Positions 28,389 to 37,109 of a stretch of 64,000 nt of DNA are shown in pieces. The stretch spans positions 2,408,130 through 2,472,129 of the forward strand of contig NZ_CP008747.1 in NCBI RefSeq assembly GCF_000816085.1, given 5' to 3'. Source of the stretch: Staphylococcus hyicus (GTDB lineage Bacteria; Bacillota; Bacilli; Staphylococcales; Staphylococcaceae). The translations under genes were made by a program, and so were the position numbers. The number at the start of each line of letters is the position of its first letter. Positions within the stretch are counted from its first letter, which is position 1. Below the pieces are notes generated by a model. The model was given only the letters and a program-made list of their open reading frames with translations, ran no database searches and was not told the DNA's origin.

Positions 28389-28766
28389 ATGAAAACATTT
28401 GAAGCTTTTTTGGAGACGATTGAAAAACCCGAACATCGTGAAAAATTGAAAAGCGTGATTGATCAATTACTCACTGATTATCCTCAACTCACTTTAGAAA
28501 TAAAATGGAACCAACCGATGTTACTATTAAAGGACAATGGCACATTTATTTTAGGGTTTAGTAAAGCAAAACCCCATTTTGCCGTTGCACCTGAAAAATA
28601 TACACGTGATTATTTTGAAGAAGAGATTAAAAAAGCTGGCTATCAAACAACGAAGATGTTCATGAAAATTAAGTGGACTGACGAGGTTAATTTTGACCTT
28701 ATACACAAAATGATTGATAAAAATATAGAAGACAAACAACATTCGACAAAATTTTGGCGCGAATAA
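28389..28766 (+). CDS. DUF1801 (YdhG/frataxin-like) protein
   Basis: A 125-residue soluble protein. The pattern LEIKWNQPMLLLKDNGTFILG then KPHFAVAPEK is that of DUF1801, a frataxin-like fold also called YdhG-type iron chaperone. The iron role is only known for relatives. GAGGTG precedes the ATG. Divergent from padR-chrA. It ends at a bidirectional terminator. Confidence 0.82.
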   Translation: MKTFEAFLETIEKPEHREKLKSVIDQLLTDYPQLTLEIKWNQPMLLLKDNGTFILGFSKAKPHFAVAPEKYTRDYFEEEIKKAGYQTTKMFMKIKWTDEVNFDLIHKMIDKNIEDKQHSTKFWRE

Positions 28767-28775
28767 TTGCAGAGA

Positions 28776-28840
28776 ATAAAAGGCGCATTTTAATAGATCC
28801 GTTCAATCACAAATCTACCTTCTTAAATGCGCCTAAAAAT
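28776..28840. terminator. Bidirectional terminator
   Basis: Arms AGGCGCATTT (28781-28790) and AAATGCGCCT (28825-28834) pair perfectly across a 34-base loop between convergent genes. A- and T-rich flanks occur on both sides. Confidence 0.7.
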
Positions 28841-28842
28841 CT

Positions 28843-29544
28843 TTATTGAAATAATAAAGGGATAAATGTGAATGCATTGTTAACGACGTGCATCAGTAGA
28901 GGTAACTCTATACGCTTCGTTTTTAAATAAACCAAGCTATATAATACAGCAGATTGAAAATAAATTAAGAACTCGATTACATTTGATGGCCCATGCGTGT
29001 ATGTAAAGAAGGTTGATAAAATGATGACACCTACTATTGGTAAGCCCCTAAACATATATTTAAGCCCCATTCCTCGATATACCACTTCTTCGATAAATGG
29101 TCCTATAAACGTCCCTAAAATAACCAACCAAATTGTTGAACGCATTTGGATAGCTTGATCAATCGCTTGGTCATTCGACGTTTCTCCAGATCCTAATAAT
29201 AAAAATAGCAATTGATCAATAAGTGCAATAAGTATAAAGACACCAATTGCAAGTAAAAGATGTGATGTTTTTATGCTTTTGAATTTGAATAATTTTAAAT
29301 GCGCAGTTTTCCACAAAATCGCTGCAATGAGAAAAGCAATCATCCCCACAAGTACATTAAATAGCGACAGCACATCGGTATTAATGCTAAAAAAGCCAAT
29401 GAGAAGCATTAAACCCACTCCAACTCCTGCAATTCTTTCTCGACGCGTAATAGGACGTGCGGCGCTTTCACTTTCAATCGTTTCCCGTGGTGCAATTTTA
29501 AACCATCGTTTCAATGTAGCTATCACTTTGTCTCTCCATGCCAT
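28843..29544 (-). CDS. CPBP-family intramembrane glutamic endopeptidase
   Basis: A 233-residue membrane protein with seven or eight helices. The CPBP/Abi motifs are present in order: EEVVYRGM (about 163), FFTYTHGPSNV (about 187) and HVVNNAFTF near the end, carrying the catalytic Glu-Glu, His and His-Asn residues. The N-terminal 30 residues are basic and cytoplasmic. AGGAGTG precedes the ATG. Such proteases mature peptides or prenylated proteins, and some give bacteriocin self-immunity. No bacteriocin genes are adjacent, so its target is unknown. Confidence 0.85.
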   Translation of the reverse strand: MAWRDKVIATLKRWFKIAPRETIESESAARPITRRERIAGVGVGLMLLIGFFSINTDVLSLFNVLVGMIAFLIAAILWKTAHLKLFKFKSIKTSHLLLAIGVFILIALIDQLLFLLLGSGETSNDQAIDQAIQMRSTIWLVILGTFIGPFIEEVVYRGMGLKYMFRGLPIVGVIILSTFFTYTHGPSNVIEFLIYFQSAVLYSLVYLKTKRIELPLLMHVVNNAFTFIPLLFQ

Positions 29545-29631
29545 ATGATGTTCACTCCTATGTCTTCTCTATTGTTGTGAAATTTACATTCCATTATAAA
29601 AAAGTGTCGTGCCATTAGCAACATCGATTGA

Positions 29632-29672
29632 ATAAAAAAAGTCCCGTCACCTAATATGGTGCGAGACTTTTC
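29632..29672 (-). terminator. Terminator of rpsF-ssb-rpsR
   Basis: GTCCCGTCACC (29641-29651) pairs with GGTGCGAGAC (29658-29667), with one mismatch region, and a minus-strand U-run follows. Confidence 0.85.
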
Positions 29673-29683
29673 ATTACCATCGC

Positions 29684-29926
29684 TTACGCTTCGTCTTTAA
29701 CGAATGGTAATAACGCCATATGACGTGCACGTTTAATTGCAGTCGTTAATTGACGTTGGTATTTAGCTGAAGTTCCAGTCACACGACGTGGTAAAATTTT
29801 ACCGCGTTCTGAGATGAAACGTTTTAATAATTCAGTGTCTTTGTAGTCGATGTGTGTAATACCGTTTGCTGTGAAGTAACAAACTTTTTTACGACGACGA
29901 CCACCTCTTCTTGGTCCACCTGCCAT
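29684..29926 (-). CDS. rpsR: 30S ribosomal protein S18
   Basis: An 80-residue basic protein of the small subunit. The basic [18 protein letters not shown] start and the [35 protein letters not shown] core are standard. Last gene of the conserved rpsF-ssb-rpsR operon. It binds S6 to form the heterodimer that places both on the 16S platform. The leader element upstream of rpsF is the likely autoregulatory site for this complex. Confidence 0.98.
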   Translation of the reverse strand: MAGGPRRGGRRRKKVCYFTANGITHIDYKDTELLKRFISERGKILPRRVTGTSAKYQRQLTTAIKRARHMALLPFVKDEA

Positions 29927-29973
29927 GATTTGTGCCTCCCTTACTTCTTATTTCTTATAATACGTTCATTATT

Positions 29974-30480
29974 TTAAAATGGTAAATCATCATCACTAAT
30001 ATCGATAGGACCATTTGCATTTGCAAATGGGTTATCATTGTTCGATGAATGATTGTTGTTGTTTTGATATGATGAATTTTGACCTTGTTGTTGTCCACCG
30101 AAACTTTGGCCATAACTTTGGAAGTCATTGCCTTGGTTATTCGAATGACGTTGGTTTTGTGATTTAGGTTCAAGGAATTGAACACTGTCACACACAACTT
30201 CTGTCACATAGACACGTCGGCCTTCTTGATTTTCGTAACTGCGTGATTGTAAGCGACCATCAACGCCAGCGAGACTACCTTTGAACAAGAAATTGCTCAC
30301 GTTTTCTGCTTGCTTTCTAAAAACAACACAGTTAATAAAGTCTGCTTCACGTTCCCCTTGGTTATTTGTAAATGTACGATTTACCGCTAAAGTAAAAGTC
30401 GCAACACCTACACCTGAGGGCGTCGTTCTGTATTCTGGATCTTTTGTTAATCGACCAACTAATACAACTCTGTTAAGCAT
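29974..30480 (-). CDS. ssb: Single-stranded DNA-binding protein
   Basis: Binds ssDNA in replication and repair. The ATG at 30480 ([17 protein letters not shown]) gives 168 residues and follows GAGGCG; a GTG six bases upstream is an alternative. An OB-fold (residues 1-105) is followed by a Gln/Asn-rich linker. The conserved acidic tip DISDDDLPF is the docking site for partner proteins. It sits between rpsF and rpsR as in all staphylococci. Confidence 0.98.
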   Translation of the reverse strand: MLNRVVLVGRLTKDPEYRTTPSGVGVATFTLAVNRTFTNNQGEREADFINCVVFRKQAENVSNFLFKGSLAGVDGRLQSRSYENQEGRRVYVTEVVCDSVQFLEPKSQNQRHSNNQGNDFQSYGQSFGGQQQGQNSSYQNNNNHSSNNDNPFANANGPIDISDDDLPF

Positions 30481-30503
30481 ATTCACGCCTCATTTCTATT
30501 CTA

Positions 30504-30800
30504 TTACTTGTCTTCGTCTTCACGTACAACAATGTAACGAATGATATCATCATTGATTTTTGCTAAACGTTGGAATTCGTCAGTAGCAACGTTATTTTCA
30601 GATTGGATACGTACGATGTAGTAGTAACCATCTTTGAAGTCTTCGATTTCGTAAGCTAAGCGGCGTTTACCCCAGTCCTTAGTTTCTAATACCTCAGAGC
30701 CTTCAGAAGCTAAAATTCCGTTGAAACGTTCAACAACTGCTTTTCTTGCATCCTCTTCAATGTTTGGACGCACGATGTACATTACTTCATATTTTCTCAT
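30504..30800 (-). CDS. rpsF: 30S ribosomal protein S6
   Basis: A 98-residue protein with the S6 fold: [18 protein letters not shown] at the start and [18 protein letters not shown] in the middle. It partners S18. GGAGG lies ten bases before the ATG. First gene of the operon, 18-base gap to ssb. A hairpin leader lies upstream. Confidence 0.98.
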   Translation of the reverse strand: MRKYEVMYIVRPNIEEDARKAVVERFNGILASEGSEVLETKDWGKRRLAYEIEDFKDGYYYIVRIQSENNVATDEFQRLAKINDDIIRYIVVREDEDK

Positions 30801-30817
30801 TGTATATTTGCACCTCC

Positions 30818-30856
30818 TTGTGGTCTATACGGCTTAACGACAATATCCGTTAAGCA
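30818..30856 (-). promoter_or_regulatory. rpsF leader hairpin (possible S6:S18 autoregulatory motif)
   Basis: A perfect 8-bp stem GCTTAACG/CGTTAAGC (30832-30839 with 30848-30855) lies just before the rpsF ribosome site, with CCG at its 3' foot. Firmicute rpsF leaders bind the S6:S18 complex through a CCG-containing stem near the RBS. Similarity is by eye. Confidence 0.5.
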
Positions 30857-31009
30857 AGGAATAATTTTCATTACTCACATTCCAGTATTTTACCATAAGC
30901 AATTACTTTTTACAATTAGAATTTAAAGGAATATTTCACAAGCAACGCTTTAGACGTCTTTCACTAACAAAGGTATAATTAATATACCAACTAATTGGAG
31001 GTTTTTACT

Positions 31010-31645
31010 ATGAAAGTAGGCATTATTGCAGCTACAGGTAAGACAGGGCAACTCATTTTGGTAGAAGCTTTAAATCATCATTTGGAGGTAACCGCTATCG
31101 TACGGCATGCATCTAAAGTGATTGACAATGTGCCCATTTTAGAAAAAGATGCATTTGCATTAACGCGTGATGATTTGACGCAATTTGATGTGGTCGTCAA
31201 TGCATTTGCTGCGCCGATGGATGCTACTGAGCAACATATTGAATTAGGTCGTCATTTAATTCAAGCGTTAGAAGGGACGAATACACGCCTCATCGTTGTC
31301 GGCGGCGCAGGTAGTTTGTATACAGATGACTCGAAAACGAAAAAAGTCCTCGAAACGTCAATGGTTCCAGAATTTGCCTTACCCATCGCCAAAGCACAAA
31401 ATCAAAATTTAGAAGATATTCAAGCGTCTTCTAATTTAAAATGGACATTTATCAGTCCTTCAGCTTTTTATGATGCTGACGGTGCCCGTACCGGTAACTA
31501 CCGAGTCGGACAAAATGTGGTATTAATGAATTCCGACGGTGAAAGCTATGTTAGTTATCCAGATTATGCTATTGCCGTTGTGAGAGAAATTCAAAATGCA
31601 GACTTCGTTAATCAGCATATTACAGTTGTAAGTGAAAAAGCATAA
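31010..31645 (+). CDS. NAD(P)H-binding oxidoreductase, NmrA/YwnB-like
   Basis: A 211-residue Rossmann-fold protein with the atypical SDR motif GIIAATGKTGQLIL at the N-terminus and VVGGAGSLYTD in the middle, then WTFISPSAFYDADG. The ATG at 31010 follows GGAGG; the longer frame has no site. Such proteins reduce or sense NAD(P)H. No partner gene. A terminator follows (31672-31702). Confidence 0.82.
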   Translation: MKVGIIAATGKTGQLILVEALNHHLEVTAIVRHASKVIDNVPILEKDAFALTRDDLTQFDVVVNAFAAPMDATEQHIELGRHLIQALEGTNTRLIVVGGAGSLYTDDSKTKKVLETSMVPEFALPIAKAQNQNLEDIQASSNLKWTFISPSAFYDADGARTGNYRVGQNVVLMNSDGESYVSYPDYAIAVVREIQNADFVNQHITVVSEKA

Positions 31646-31671
31646 TATACATCCAATTAAACCGAATATAC

Positions 31672-31702
31672 AGATGCGATGCCCCCACATCGCATCTTTT
31701 TT
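31672..31702 (+). terminator. Terminator of the NAD(P)-binding protein gene
   Basis: A perfect 10-bp stem AGATGCGATG/CATCGCATCT (31672-31681 with 31688-31697), then TTTTTT. Confidence 0.9.
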
Positions 31703-31810
31703 AGGCCTTTTAACGTAAAAGTGCGTTTAAATCAATTTATTTAGTAAATATGTATGATAGAACAATAAAAATGAGAAGATACATACTTAATGTAAAAGGG
31801 AGTGTCATCA

Positions 31811-32032
31811 GTGAGTGTTGAACTAAAAGTAAAAAGTAGAAAGTTTGAAAAAAGTCTGAGTCATCCGCAAGGTCGACCGTCTGTATTTTGCCCAAATTGC
31901 GGGGAAGAAGTGTTGATAACACTAGATTCTGAACCGAACAAATGTCCTGGATGTAAAAGTAAGATTTCGCTAAAAATCAAACGTAAATTTAACCCCTTTC
32001 TCCTTCGCCGTCGCAAAACTGTGCGTTTATAA
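31811..32032 (+). CDS. Small zinc-ribbon protein
   Basis: A 73-residue basic protein with two CxxC knuckles (FCPNCGEE about 27-34, and NKCPGCKSK about 44-52) forming a zinc ribbon. The C-terminus is strongly basic (KRKFNPFLLRRRKTVRL). AAGGGAG eight bases before the GTG at 31811 decides the start. No known family name. Nucleic-acid or protein binding is plausible but not shown. Confidence 0.6.
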   Translation: MSVELKVKSRKFEKSLSHPQGRPSVFCPNCGEEVLITLDSEPNKCPGCKSKISLKIKRKFNPFLLRRRKTVRL

Positions 32033-32039
32033 TCAACGA

Positions 32040-32335
32040 CGTTGGGATATCAATCAGTTCATTTTTGATTGGTATCCTAACCCCGCTTTTATAGGGCCTT
32101 ACCTCAACTCATTAAAAGAGCGAGCAATGAAATCTCACAGATTTCTGCCCGCTCTTTTAATGGATTTTCAGTTTCGGTTTAATGCCTTAAAAGTCTCGGC
32201 TAAGGCATTAATCAAAATGATAAGTTAAATGCATCATCATGCCCATCAGAAAGACTAAATGTATGAATAAAGATCAATAACCTCCAACATTGTTCTTGTA
32301 CTTATGGACGTTGTTGGCTATTTTTGATGAATAGA
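32040..32335. repeat. Dispersed composite repeat, copy 2
   Basis: Module A: a GGATATCAATCA hairpin (about 32044-32076). An extra hairpin AAAAGAGCG/CGCTCTTTT (about 32115-32160) carries AGATTTCTGC. Module B: TTTAATGCC and GTCTCGGCTAAGGCATTAATC (about 32180-32212). Module C: a diverged CCAACATTG/TTGTTGG hairpin near 32283-32320. Same order as the 23305 copy. It ends the ychF side. Confidence 0.7.
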
Positions 32336-32362
32336 TTGGCAATACCCCAACCCTTTTTATCG

Positions 32363-33460
32363 CTAAACATTAAATCTGAAATGAACTACGTCGCCATCTT
32401 TCATAATATATTCTTTACCTTCAAGTCGCATTTTACCTGCTTCTTTGGCACCTTGTTCACCATTATTCGTAACGAAATCATCATATCCTGTCACTTCCGC
32501 GCGGATAAAGCCACGTTCGAAGTCCGTATGAATAATCCCCGCACATTGCGGCGCTGTCATACCTTCTTTAAACGTCCACGCACGTACTTCTTGCACACCT
32601 GCTGTGAAGTACGTTGCAAGCCCTAATAATTCATACGCTTTACGAATTAAAATGTGAAGTCCTGGTTCTTCGATACCTAAATCTTCTAAGAACATTTCAC
32701 GATCTTCATCATCTAAAGTCGCAATTTCCTCTTCAATTTTCGCACTAATCACGATAACTTCAGAGCCTTCTTGCGCAGCATAATCACGAATCGCTTTTAC
32801 TTTTTCATTATCCGCATCGTTAATTTCATCTTCACCGACATTTGCGATATATAACATTTTTTTCGCAGTAAGTAGTTGTGCTTGGTTTACATATTTTTGA
32901 TCTTCTTCATTAAAATCAATACTACGTACAGGTTGTCCATTTTCAAGAACACCTTTAATTTGCGTTAAAATACGTACTTCATTTAACGCTGTTTTATCTT
33001 TTTGCTTTGCTAGCTTTTCTAAACGTGGTAAACGTTTTTCTACAGATTCTAAATCTGCTAAAACCAGTTCCATATTAATAACTTCAATGTCATCAATAGG
33101 GTTCACACGTCCAGCAACGTGCGTAACGTTTTCATCATCAAACGCACGTACAACTTGGCAAATGGCATCTACTTCACGAATATGTGATAAAAATTTATTC
33201 CCCAGACCTTCACCTTTAGAAGCACCTTTTACAATCCCAGCAATATCAGTAAATTCAAATGTTGTTGGAATCGTTTTTTTAGGATTTACGATACGTGCTA
33301 ATTCTGACAAACGCGTATCAGGTACTTCTACAATCCCTACATTAGGGTCGATTGTCGCAAATGGGTAGTTTGCCGCAAGCGCACCTGCTTTCGTAATTGC
33401 GTTAAAAAGTGTAGACTTACCTACGTTTGGCAAGCCAACAATCCCAGCTGTTAAAGCCAT
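32363..33460 (-). CDS. ychF: YchF/Ola1-type translation-associated ATPase
   Basis: A 365-residue OBG-family P-loop protein that hydrolyses ATP and associates with ribosomes. The G1 motif GLPNVGKSTLFN (about residues 8-19) and the switch sequence TFEFTDIAGIVKGASKGEG (about 67-85) are followed by a coiled-coil arm (about 130-205) and a TGS domain ending in KDGDVVHFRFNV. Last gene of the parB-mscS-DUF951-ychF unit, which has the same order in S. aureus. Confidence 0.97.
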   Translation of the reverse strand: MALTAGIVGLPNVGKSTLFNAITKAGALAANYPFATIDPNVGIVEVPDTRLSELARIVNPKKTIPTTFEFTDIAGIVKGASKGEGLGNKFLSHIREVDAICQVVRAFDDENVTHVAGRVNPIDDIEVINMELVLADLESVEKRLPRLEKLAKQKDKTALNEVRILTQIKGVLENGQPVRSIDFNEEDQKYVNQAQLLTAKKMLYIANVGEDEINDADNEKVKAIRDYAAQEGSEVIVISAKIEEEIATLDDEDREMFLEDLGIEEPGLHILIRKAYELLGLATYFTAGVQEVRAWTFKEGMTAPQCAGIIHTDFERGFIRAEVTGYDDFVTNNGEQGAKEAGKMRLEGKEYIMKDGDVVHFRFNV

Positions 33461-33466
33461 AGTTCA

Positions 33467-33673
33467 TTACTCCTTCTCATCTTGACTCGCTTTTTCGAGT
33501 ACTTTTTTTAATTTTTTATTAAACGTTTGACGTGGCAACATAATACTTCGTTGACAAGCGGTACACTTAATTCTAATGTCTGCACCCATACGAATGATTT
33601 TGAATCGATTGGCACCACAGGCATGTTGTTTCTTCATTTCTACTATATCATTGATTTCATAATTTGAAGACAT
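33467..33673 (-). CDS. DUF951 protein
   Basis: A 68-residue protein. ATG at 33673 (MSSNYEINDIVEMKKQHACG) follows GAGGAG. It has the DUF951 pattern with HACGANRFKI and IKCTACQRSI, two Cys pairs that may hold zinc. It lies 6 bases before ychF, in a conserved staphylococcal order. Function unknown. Confidence 0.88.
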   Translation of the reverse strand: MSSNYEINDIVEMKKQHACGANRFKIIRMGADIRIKCTACQRSIMLPRQTFNKKLKKVLEKASQDEKE

Positions 33674-33704
33674 CGATCTACTCCTCACCCTAATTTATTC
33701 TTTA

Positions 33705-34595
33705 TCACGGTTTCGGTTGCGTCATGTTTTTATACATTTGTGCTAAGTTTGGCACAGGTGCTTCAATGTTTTCGGATTGTAAAAATCCTCTTATCTCTCG
33801 ACGTAAAATACGTGCACCTTTAAAATTTTCACCTGGCGATGTTTCAGCGGAAACACGTAACGTCACTTGATACGTTTCTATAGAATCCACACCTAAGACT
33901 TGAGGGACATCTATAAAAATACCATATTTTTTAGGAATAGATTTCAAAAACACGGCCAATTTTTGTTCAACCAACTCAATATTTTCACCCGTTGAAATCG
34001 GTATATCGACAAGTGCAACGCCATTTGTAACAGAGAAATTGGTCACTTCACTCATCGTACCATTAGGGATAGTCGATAATTCACCAGTAATTGACATAAT
34101 ACGTGTTGAACGTAATCCAATCGACTTCACGGTACCTTCAGCAATCGGCGAACCATTATTTTTAATGCTCACGTAATCGCCGACATCAAATTGATTTTCA
34201 AAAATGATAAAAAATCCGGTAATAATGTCTTTCACTAATGTTTGGGCACCAAAACCAATCGCAAGGCCGACAACACCTGCCCCTGCTAAAATGCTTTCAA
34301 CACTAATGCCAAACTTACTTAAAATCGTAGTCCCGGTAATAAACCACACAATATACCCAGCCACATTCTGCACTAAGGTAATTAATGTTTTTGAACGTTT
34401 CGCACGTGGTGTCTTTTTAGATTTGTTATTCACTTTGAAAAATTGTGTTATAACTTTATTTAAAATTCGCGTAACAATAAACGCTGCCAGTACATAAATC
34501 AATACAATAATCAGTTTCGTTAAAAGGTTAGAATATGTTTCAGGCTCTAATAAAGGTTGAATCATATTCTTTAATATGCTCTCAAGCTGTTTCAT
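33705..34595 (-). CDS. mscS: Small-conductance mechanosensitive channel (MscS family)
   Basis: A 296-residue channel that vents osmolytes on hypo-osmotic shock. Three N-terminal TM helices lead into the pore helix GLAIGFGAQTLVKDIITGFF (about 113-132) and the MscS beta-domain with IVEQKL-like C-terminal alpha/beta region. It lies between parB and DUF951 on the same strand, as in S. aureus. Confidence 0.93.
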   Translation of the reverse strand: MKQLESILKNMIQPLLEPETYSNLLTKLIIVLIYVLAAFIVTRILNKVITQFFKVNNKSKKTPRAKRSKTLITLVQNVAGYIVWFITGTTILSKFGISVESILAGAGVVGLAIGFGAQTLVKDIITGFFIIFENQFDVGDYVSIKNNGSPIAEGTVKSIGLRSTRIMSITGELSTIPNGTMSEVTNFSVTNGVALVDIPISTGENIELVEQKLAVFLKSIPKKYGIFIDVPQVLGVDSIETYQVTLRVSAETSPGENFKGARILRREIRGFLQSENIEAPVPNLAQMYKNMTQPKP

Positions 34596-34618
34596 TTAAA
34601 GATCCTTTCTTCTAAATC

Positions 34619-35449
34619 CTATGAGTTTTCTTTTTTCAATAAGTGTAAGAGGCGACGATAATCTTGTTCTGAATAAAATTCTAATGTAATTTTACCTGTT
34701 GTGCCAGAAGTAGAGACATCCACCTTCGTGCCATATTGAACAGACAGCTGTTGTTCATGTTGCTTAATCAAAGAAGGTTTTGCTTTTTTTGATGTTTTTA
34801 GACTGCCGGTCGTCTTCTTTTTACTATTCGTTTGTATTTCAGCAATTTTGGCTTCTAACGTCCGTACACTCCACGATTCATTGATTACTTTTTGCGCATA
34901 TTGTTGCATTAAAGCCGTCTCTTTCAGAGCTAATAGTGTCCGGCCATGCCCCCCTGATAGTTTTCCCTCTCGAATCAAAGTCCTGATTTTAACAGGCAAT
35001 TGGAGTAAGCGCAACATATTTGCGATATAAGGTCTCGACTTCCCTAAACGCTGTGCAACTTGTTGTTGTGTTAAAGACAATGCTTCCATTAATTGTTGGT
35101 AACTCTCTGCCTCTTCTAATGGATTTAAATCTTCTCGCTGTAAATTTTCTATAATCGCGAGCTCTCGCATTCGTGTATCGTCCATCTCTTTTACAATTGC
35201 TGGGATGGTGTGTAACTGTGCGCGTTGTGATGCTCGGAATCGACGTTCTCCCGCTACGATGTAATAGCCATTAATCGATGGTGTAACGACGATCGGTTGA
35301 AGGATACCGTGTTGTTGAATAGATTTCGACAATTCATCTAATTTTTCTTGGTCAAAATGCTGTCGTGGTTGATATGGATTAGGACGGATCTCGGTAAGAT
35401 TCAACTGCACTACATTTTCAGAATGTTGCTTATTGTGTAAATCTGCCAT
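34619..35449 (-). CDS. parB: Chromosome partition protein ParB/Spo0J
   Basis: A 276-residue ParB with a CTP-binding N-terminal domain (RPNPYQPRQHFD, then GERRFRASQRAQL, about 60-110), an HTH for parS (LTQQQVAQRLGKSRPYIANM), and a dimerising C-terminus. ATG at 35449 follows GAGGG; the frame upstream to 35467 includes the ribosome site. It loads SMC at parS sites near oriC. No parA lies next to it, as in other staphylococci. It is a paralogue of Noc at 57761. Confidence 0.92.
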   Translation of the reverse strand: MADLHNKQHSENVVQLNLTEIRPNPYQPRQHFDQEKLDELSKSIQQHGILQPIVVTPSINGYYIVAGERRFRASQRAQLHTIPAIVKEMDDTRMRELAIIENLQREDLNPLEEAESYQQLMEALSLTQQQVAQRLGKSRPYIANMLRLLQLPVKIRTLIREGKLSGGHGRTLLALKETALMQQYAQKVINESWSVRTLEAKIAEIQTNSKKKTTGSLKTSKKAKPSLIKQHEQQLSVQYGTKVDVSTSGTTGKITLEFYSEQDYRRLLHLLKKENS

Positions 35450-35559
35450 CCACATCCCTCTTTTCAAAAATTTTTACGTTTTTTATTGTACTGGTTGATG
35501 CCTTGATATACAAGACTTTCACTAATTTCGTTGATACTCGAAATCGTGCGTTTAATCAA

Positions 35560-35574
35560 AATTTTCAGAAAAAA
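35560..35574 (+). promoter_or_regulatory. CodY-type box before the met operon
   Basis: The 15-mer AATTTTCAGAAAAAA matches the CodY consensus AATTTTCWGAAAATT except at the last two bases. It lies just upstream of the putative -35 TTGACA at 35578-35583. CodY control of this operon is established in S. aureus. Confidence 0.75.
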
Positions 35575-35577
35575 ATG

Positions 35578-35607
35578 TTGACAGTGCTTTTAAAGCCATG
35601 CTAAAGT
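35578..35607 (+). promoter_or_regulatory. Putative promoter of the met leader
   Basis: TTGACA at 35578-35583 and an extended -10 TGCTAAAGT (TAAAGT at 35602-35607), 18 bases apart. Confidence 0.55.
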
Positions 35608-35624
35608 GTGACTATCCTATTACA

Positions 35625-35978
35625 ACTTTATCACTTAAACACGATAAAAAGGAAAGTAGAACTTACACTGCTTTTACAGAGAGTCTTCATTTGCTGAAAG
35701 AAGATATTGAAAGAAAGTTTGAAAATGGCCTTGGAGTGTTGGCATCAATATGAGGTGTCACCGGGTTCGCCCGTTATAGCGATACAGTATTAACATGTTA
35801 TTAAATGGCGTACTGGAATTGTACTACTTTTCTATGTCCCTATTTTTAATCATGGCGTACTGGAAGAGGCTACTTCAGTGATGACGTAGCAAATTAAGGT
35901 GGTACCACGAACAAAGCTTTCGTCCTTTATTTCCGAATTTCATTTTCGGGTGTAAAGGATGGAAGCTTTTTTTGTTCA
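35625..35978 (+). ncRNA. Methionine T-box riboswitch leader
   Basis: The 14-base T-box AAGGTGGTACCACG lies at 35896-35909, followed by the long terminator (35913-35972, AGCTTTCGTCCTTTA pairing, then seven T). Upstream are a stem I region with an ATG that could be the Met specifier (35725-35727, inside GAAAATGGCC) and a stem III-like GTGTCACCGGGTTCGCCCG. Uncharged initiator or elongator tRNA-Met would favour readthrough. A 14-base direct repeat ATGGCGTACTGGAA (35805-35818 and 35852-35865) sits in the middle. Confidence 0.9.
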
Positions 35979-36005
35979 TTAAAAATCAAAGGGGAGGTTA
36001 ATTCT

Positions 36006-37109
36006 ATGAAAGATACAGAACTCGCGCAAATTGCACTGACTGAAGATGCGACAGGGGCCATTGCAAACCCCATTTATTTATCTACCGCATATCAGCATCA
36101 TGGATTAGGTCAGTCCACTGGATATGATTATACACGTACTAAAAATCCAACGCGTCATGCTTTTGAAACAGCCTTTGCGAAACTGGAAGGTGGTACAGCC
36201 TCTTTTGCCACTGCGAGTGGTATGGCAAGCGTGCAACTCGTATGTAGCTTGTTTAAACCTGGCGATGAAATTCTCGTCTCTTATGATTTATACGGTGGCA
36301 CCTTTCGATTGTTTCAATTTTATGAAGAACAGTACGGCGTTCATTTTAAATATGTGCACTTTGAAGATGTTGCAAATGTGCGTCAACAGATCACTCAAAA
36401 TACAAAAGCGTTTTTTATTGAGCCAATTTCAAATCCATTAATGATTGAAATCGACCTTGAGCCATACTACATATTAGCGAAAAAGCATCACCTACTCACA
36501 ATAATAGACAATACCTTTTTGACACCTTATTTATCGACACCATTGAAAGATGGCGCAGATATTGTGCTCCATTCTGCAACAAAGTATATCGGTGGTCATA
36601 ATGATGTATTGGCTGGTATTGTCACTGTCAAAGACCCTGATTTAGTGAATCAGTTCACCCTACTGCACAATATGATTGGCGCAACGCTGTCACCGTTTGA
36701 TAGCTATTTATTACAACGTGGCTTAAAAACATTACATTTACGCGTCGCACGTGCAGAAGACAATGCGCGTCGACTTGCAGCACGCTGTGAACAATTAGAG
36801 GGCATTCAAGACGTCCTCTATAGTGGCCGTACTGGTATGTTAAGTTTGCGATTATCCCCTGGTTATAGTGTTGCACGTCTACTCGAACATGTTGACGTGT
36901 CCCGATTTGCGGAAAGTCTAGGAGGCACAGAAACGTTTATCACCTTTCCATATACACAAACCCATGTGGATATGCCTGATGCTGAAAAGGATGCACGTGG
37001 TATTGACCAGTATTTAATTCGGTTATCTTTAGGTATTGAAGCATATGAAGATATTGAAGCGGATTTCATTCAAGCATTAAATCAATCGAGAGAAGGAGTG
37101 ACGCTATGA
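36006..37109 (+). CDS. metI: Cystathionine gamma-synthase-type PLP enzyme MetI
   Basis: Makes cystathionine (or homocysteine) from an activated homoserine and a sulfur donor. A 367-residue Cys/Met-metabolism PLP enzyme; the PLP lysine is in HSATKYIGGHND (about 190). GGGGAGG precedes the ATG. Its stop overlaps the metC ATG (ATGA), so the two are coupled. First gene of the T-box operon, in the staphylococcal order metI-metC-metF-metE. Confidence 0.92.
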   Translation: MKDTELAQIALTEDATGAIANPIYLSTAYQHHGLGQSTGYDYTRTKNPTRHAFETAFAKLEGGTASFATASGMASVQLVCSLFKPGDEILVSYDLYGGTFRLFQFYEEQYGVHFKYVHFEDVANVRQQITQNTKAFFIEPISNPLMIEIDLEPYYILAKKHHLLTIIDNTFLTPYLSTPLKDGADIVLHSATKYIGGHNDVLAGIVTVKDPDLVNQFTLLHNMIGATLSPFDSYLLQRGLKTLHLRVARAEDNARRLAARCEQLEGIQDVLYSGRTGMLSLRLSPGYSVARLLEHVDVSRFAESLGGTETFITFPYTQTHVDMPDAEKDARGIDQYLIRLSLGIEAYEDIEADFIQALNQSREGVTL

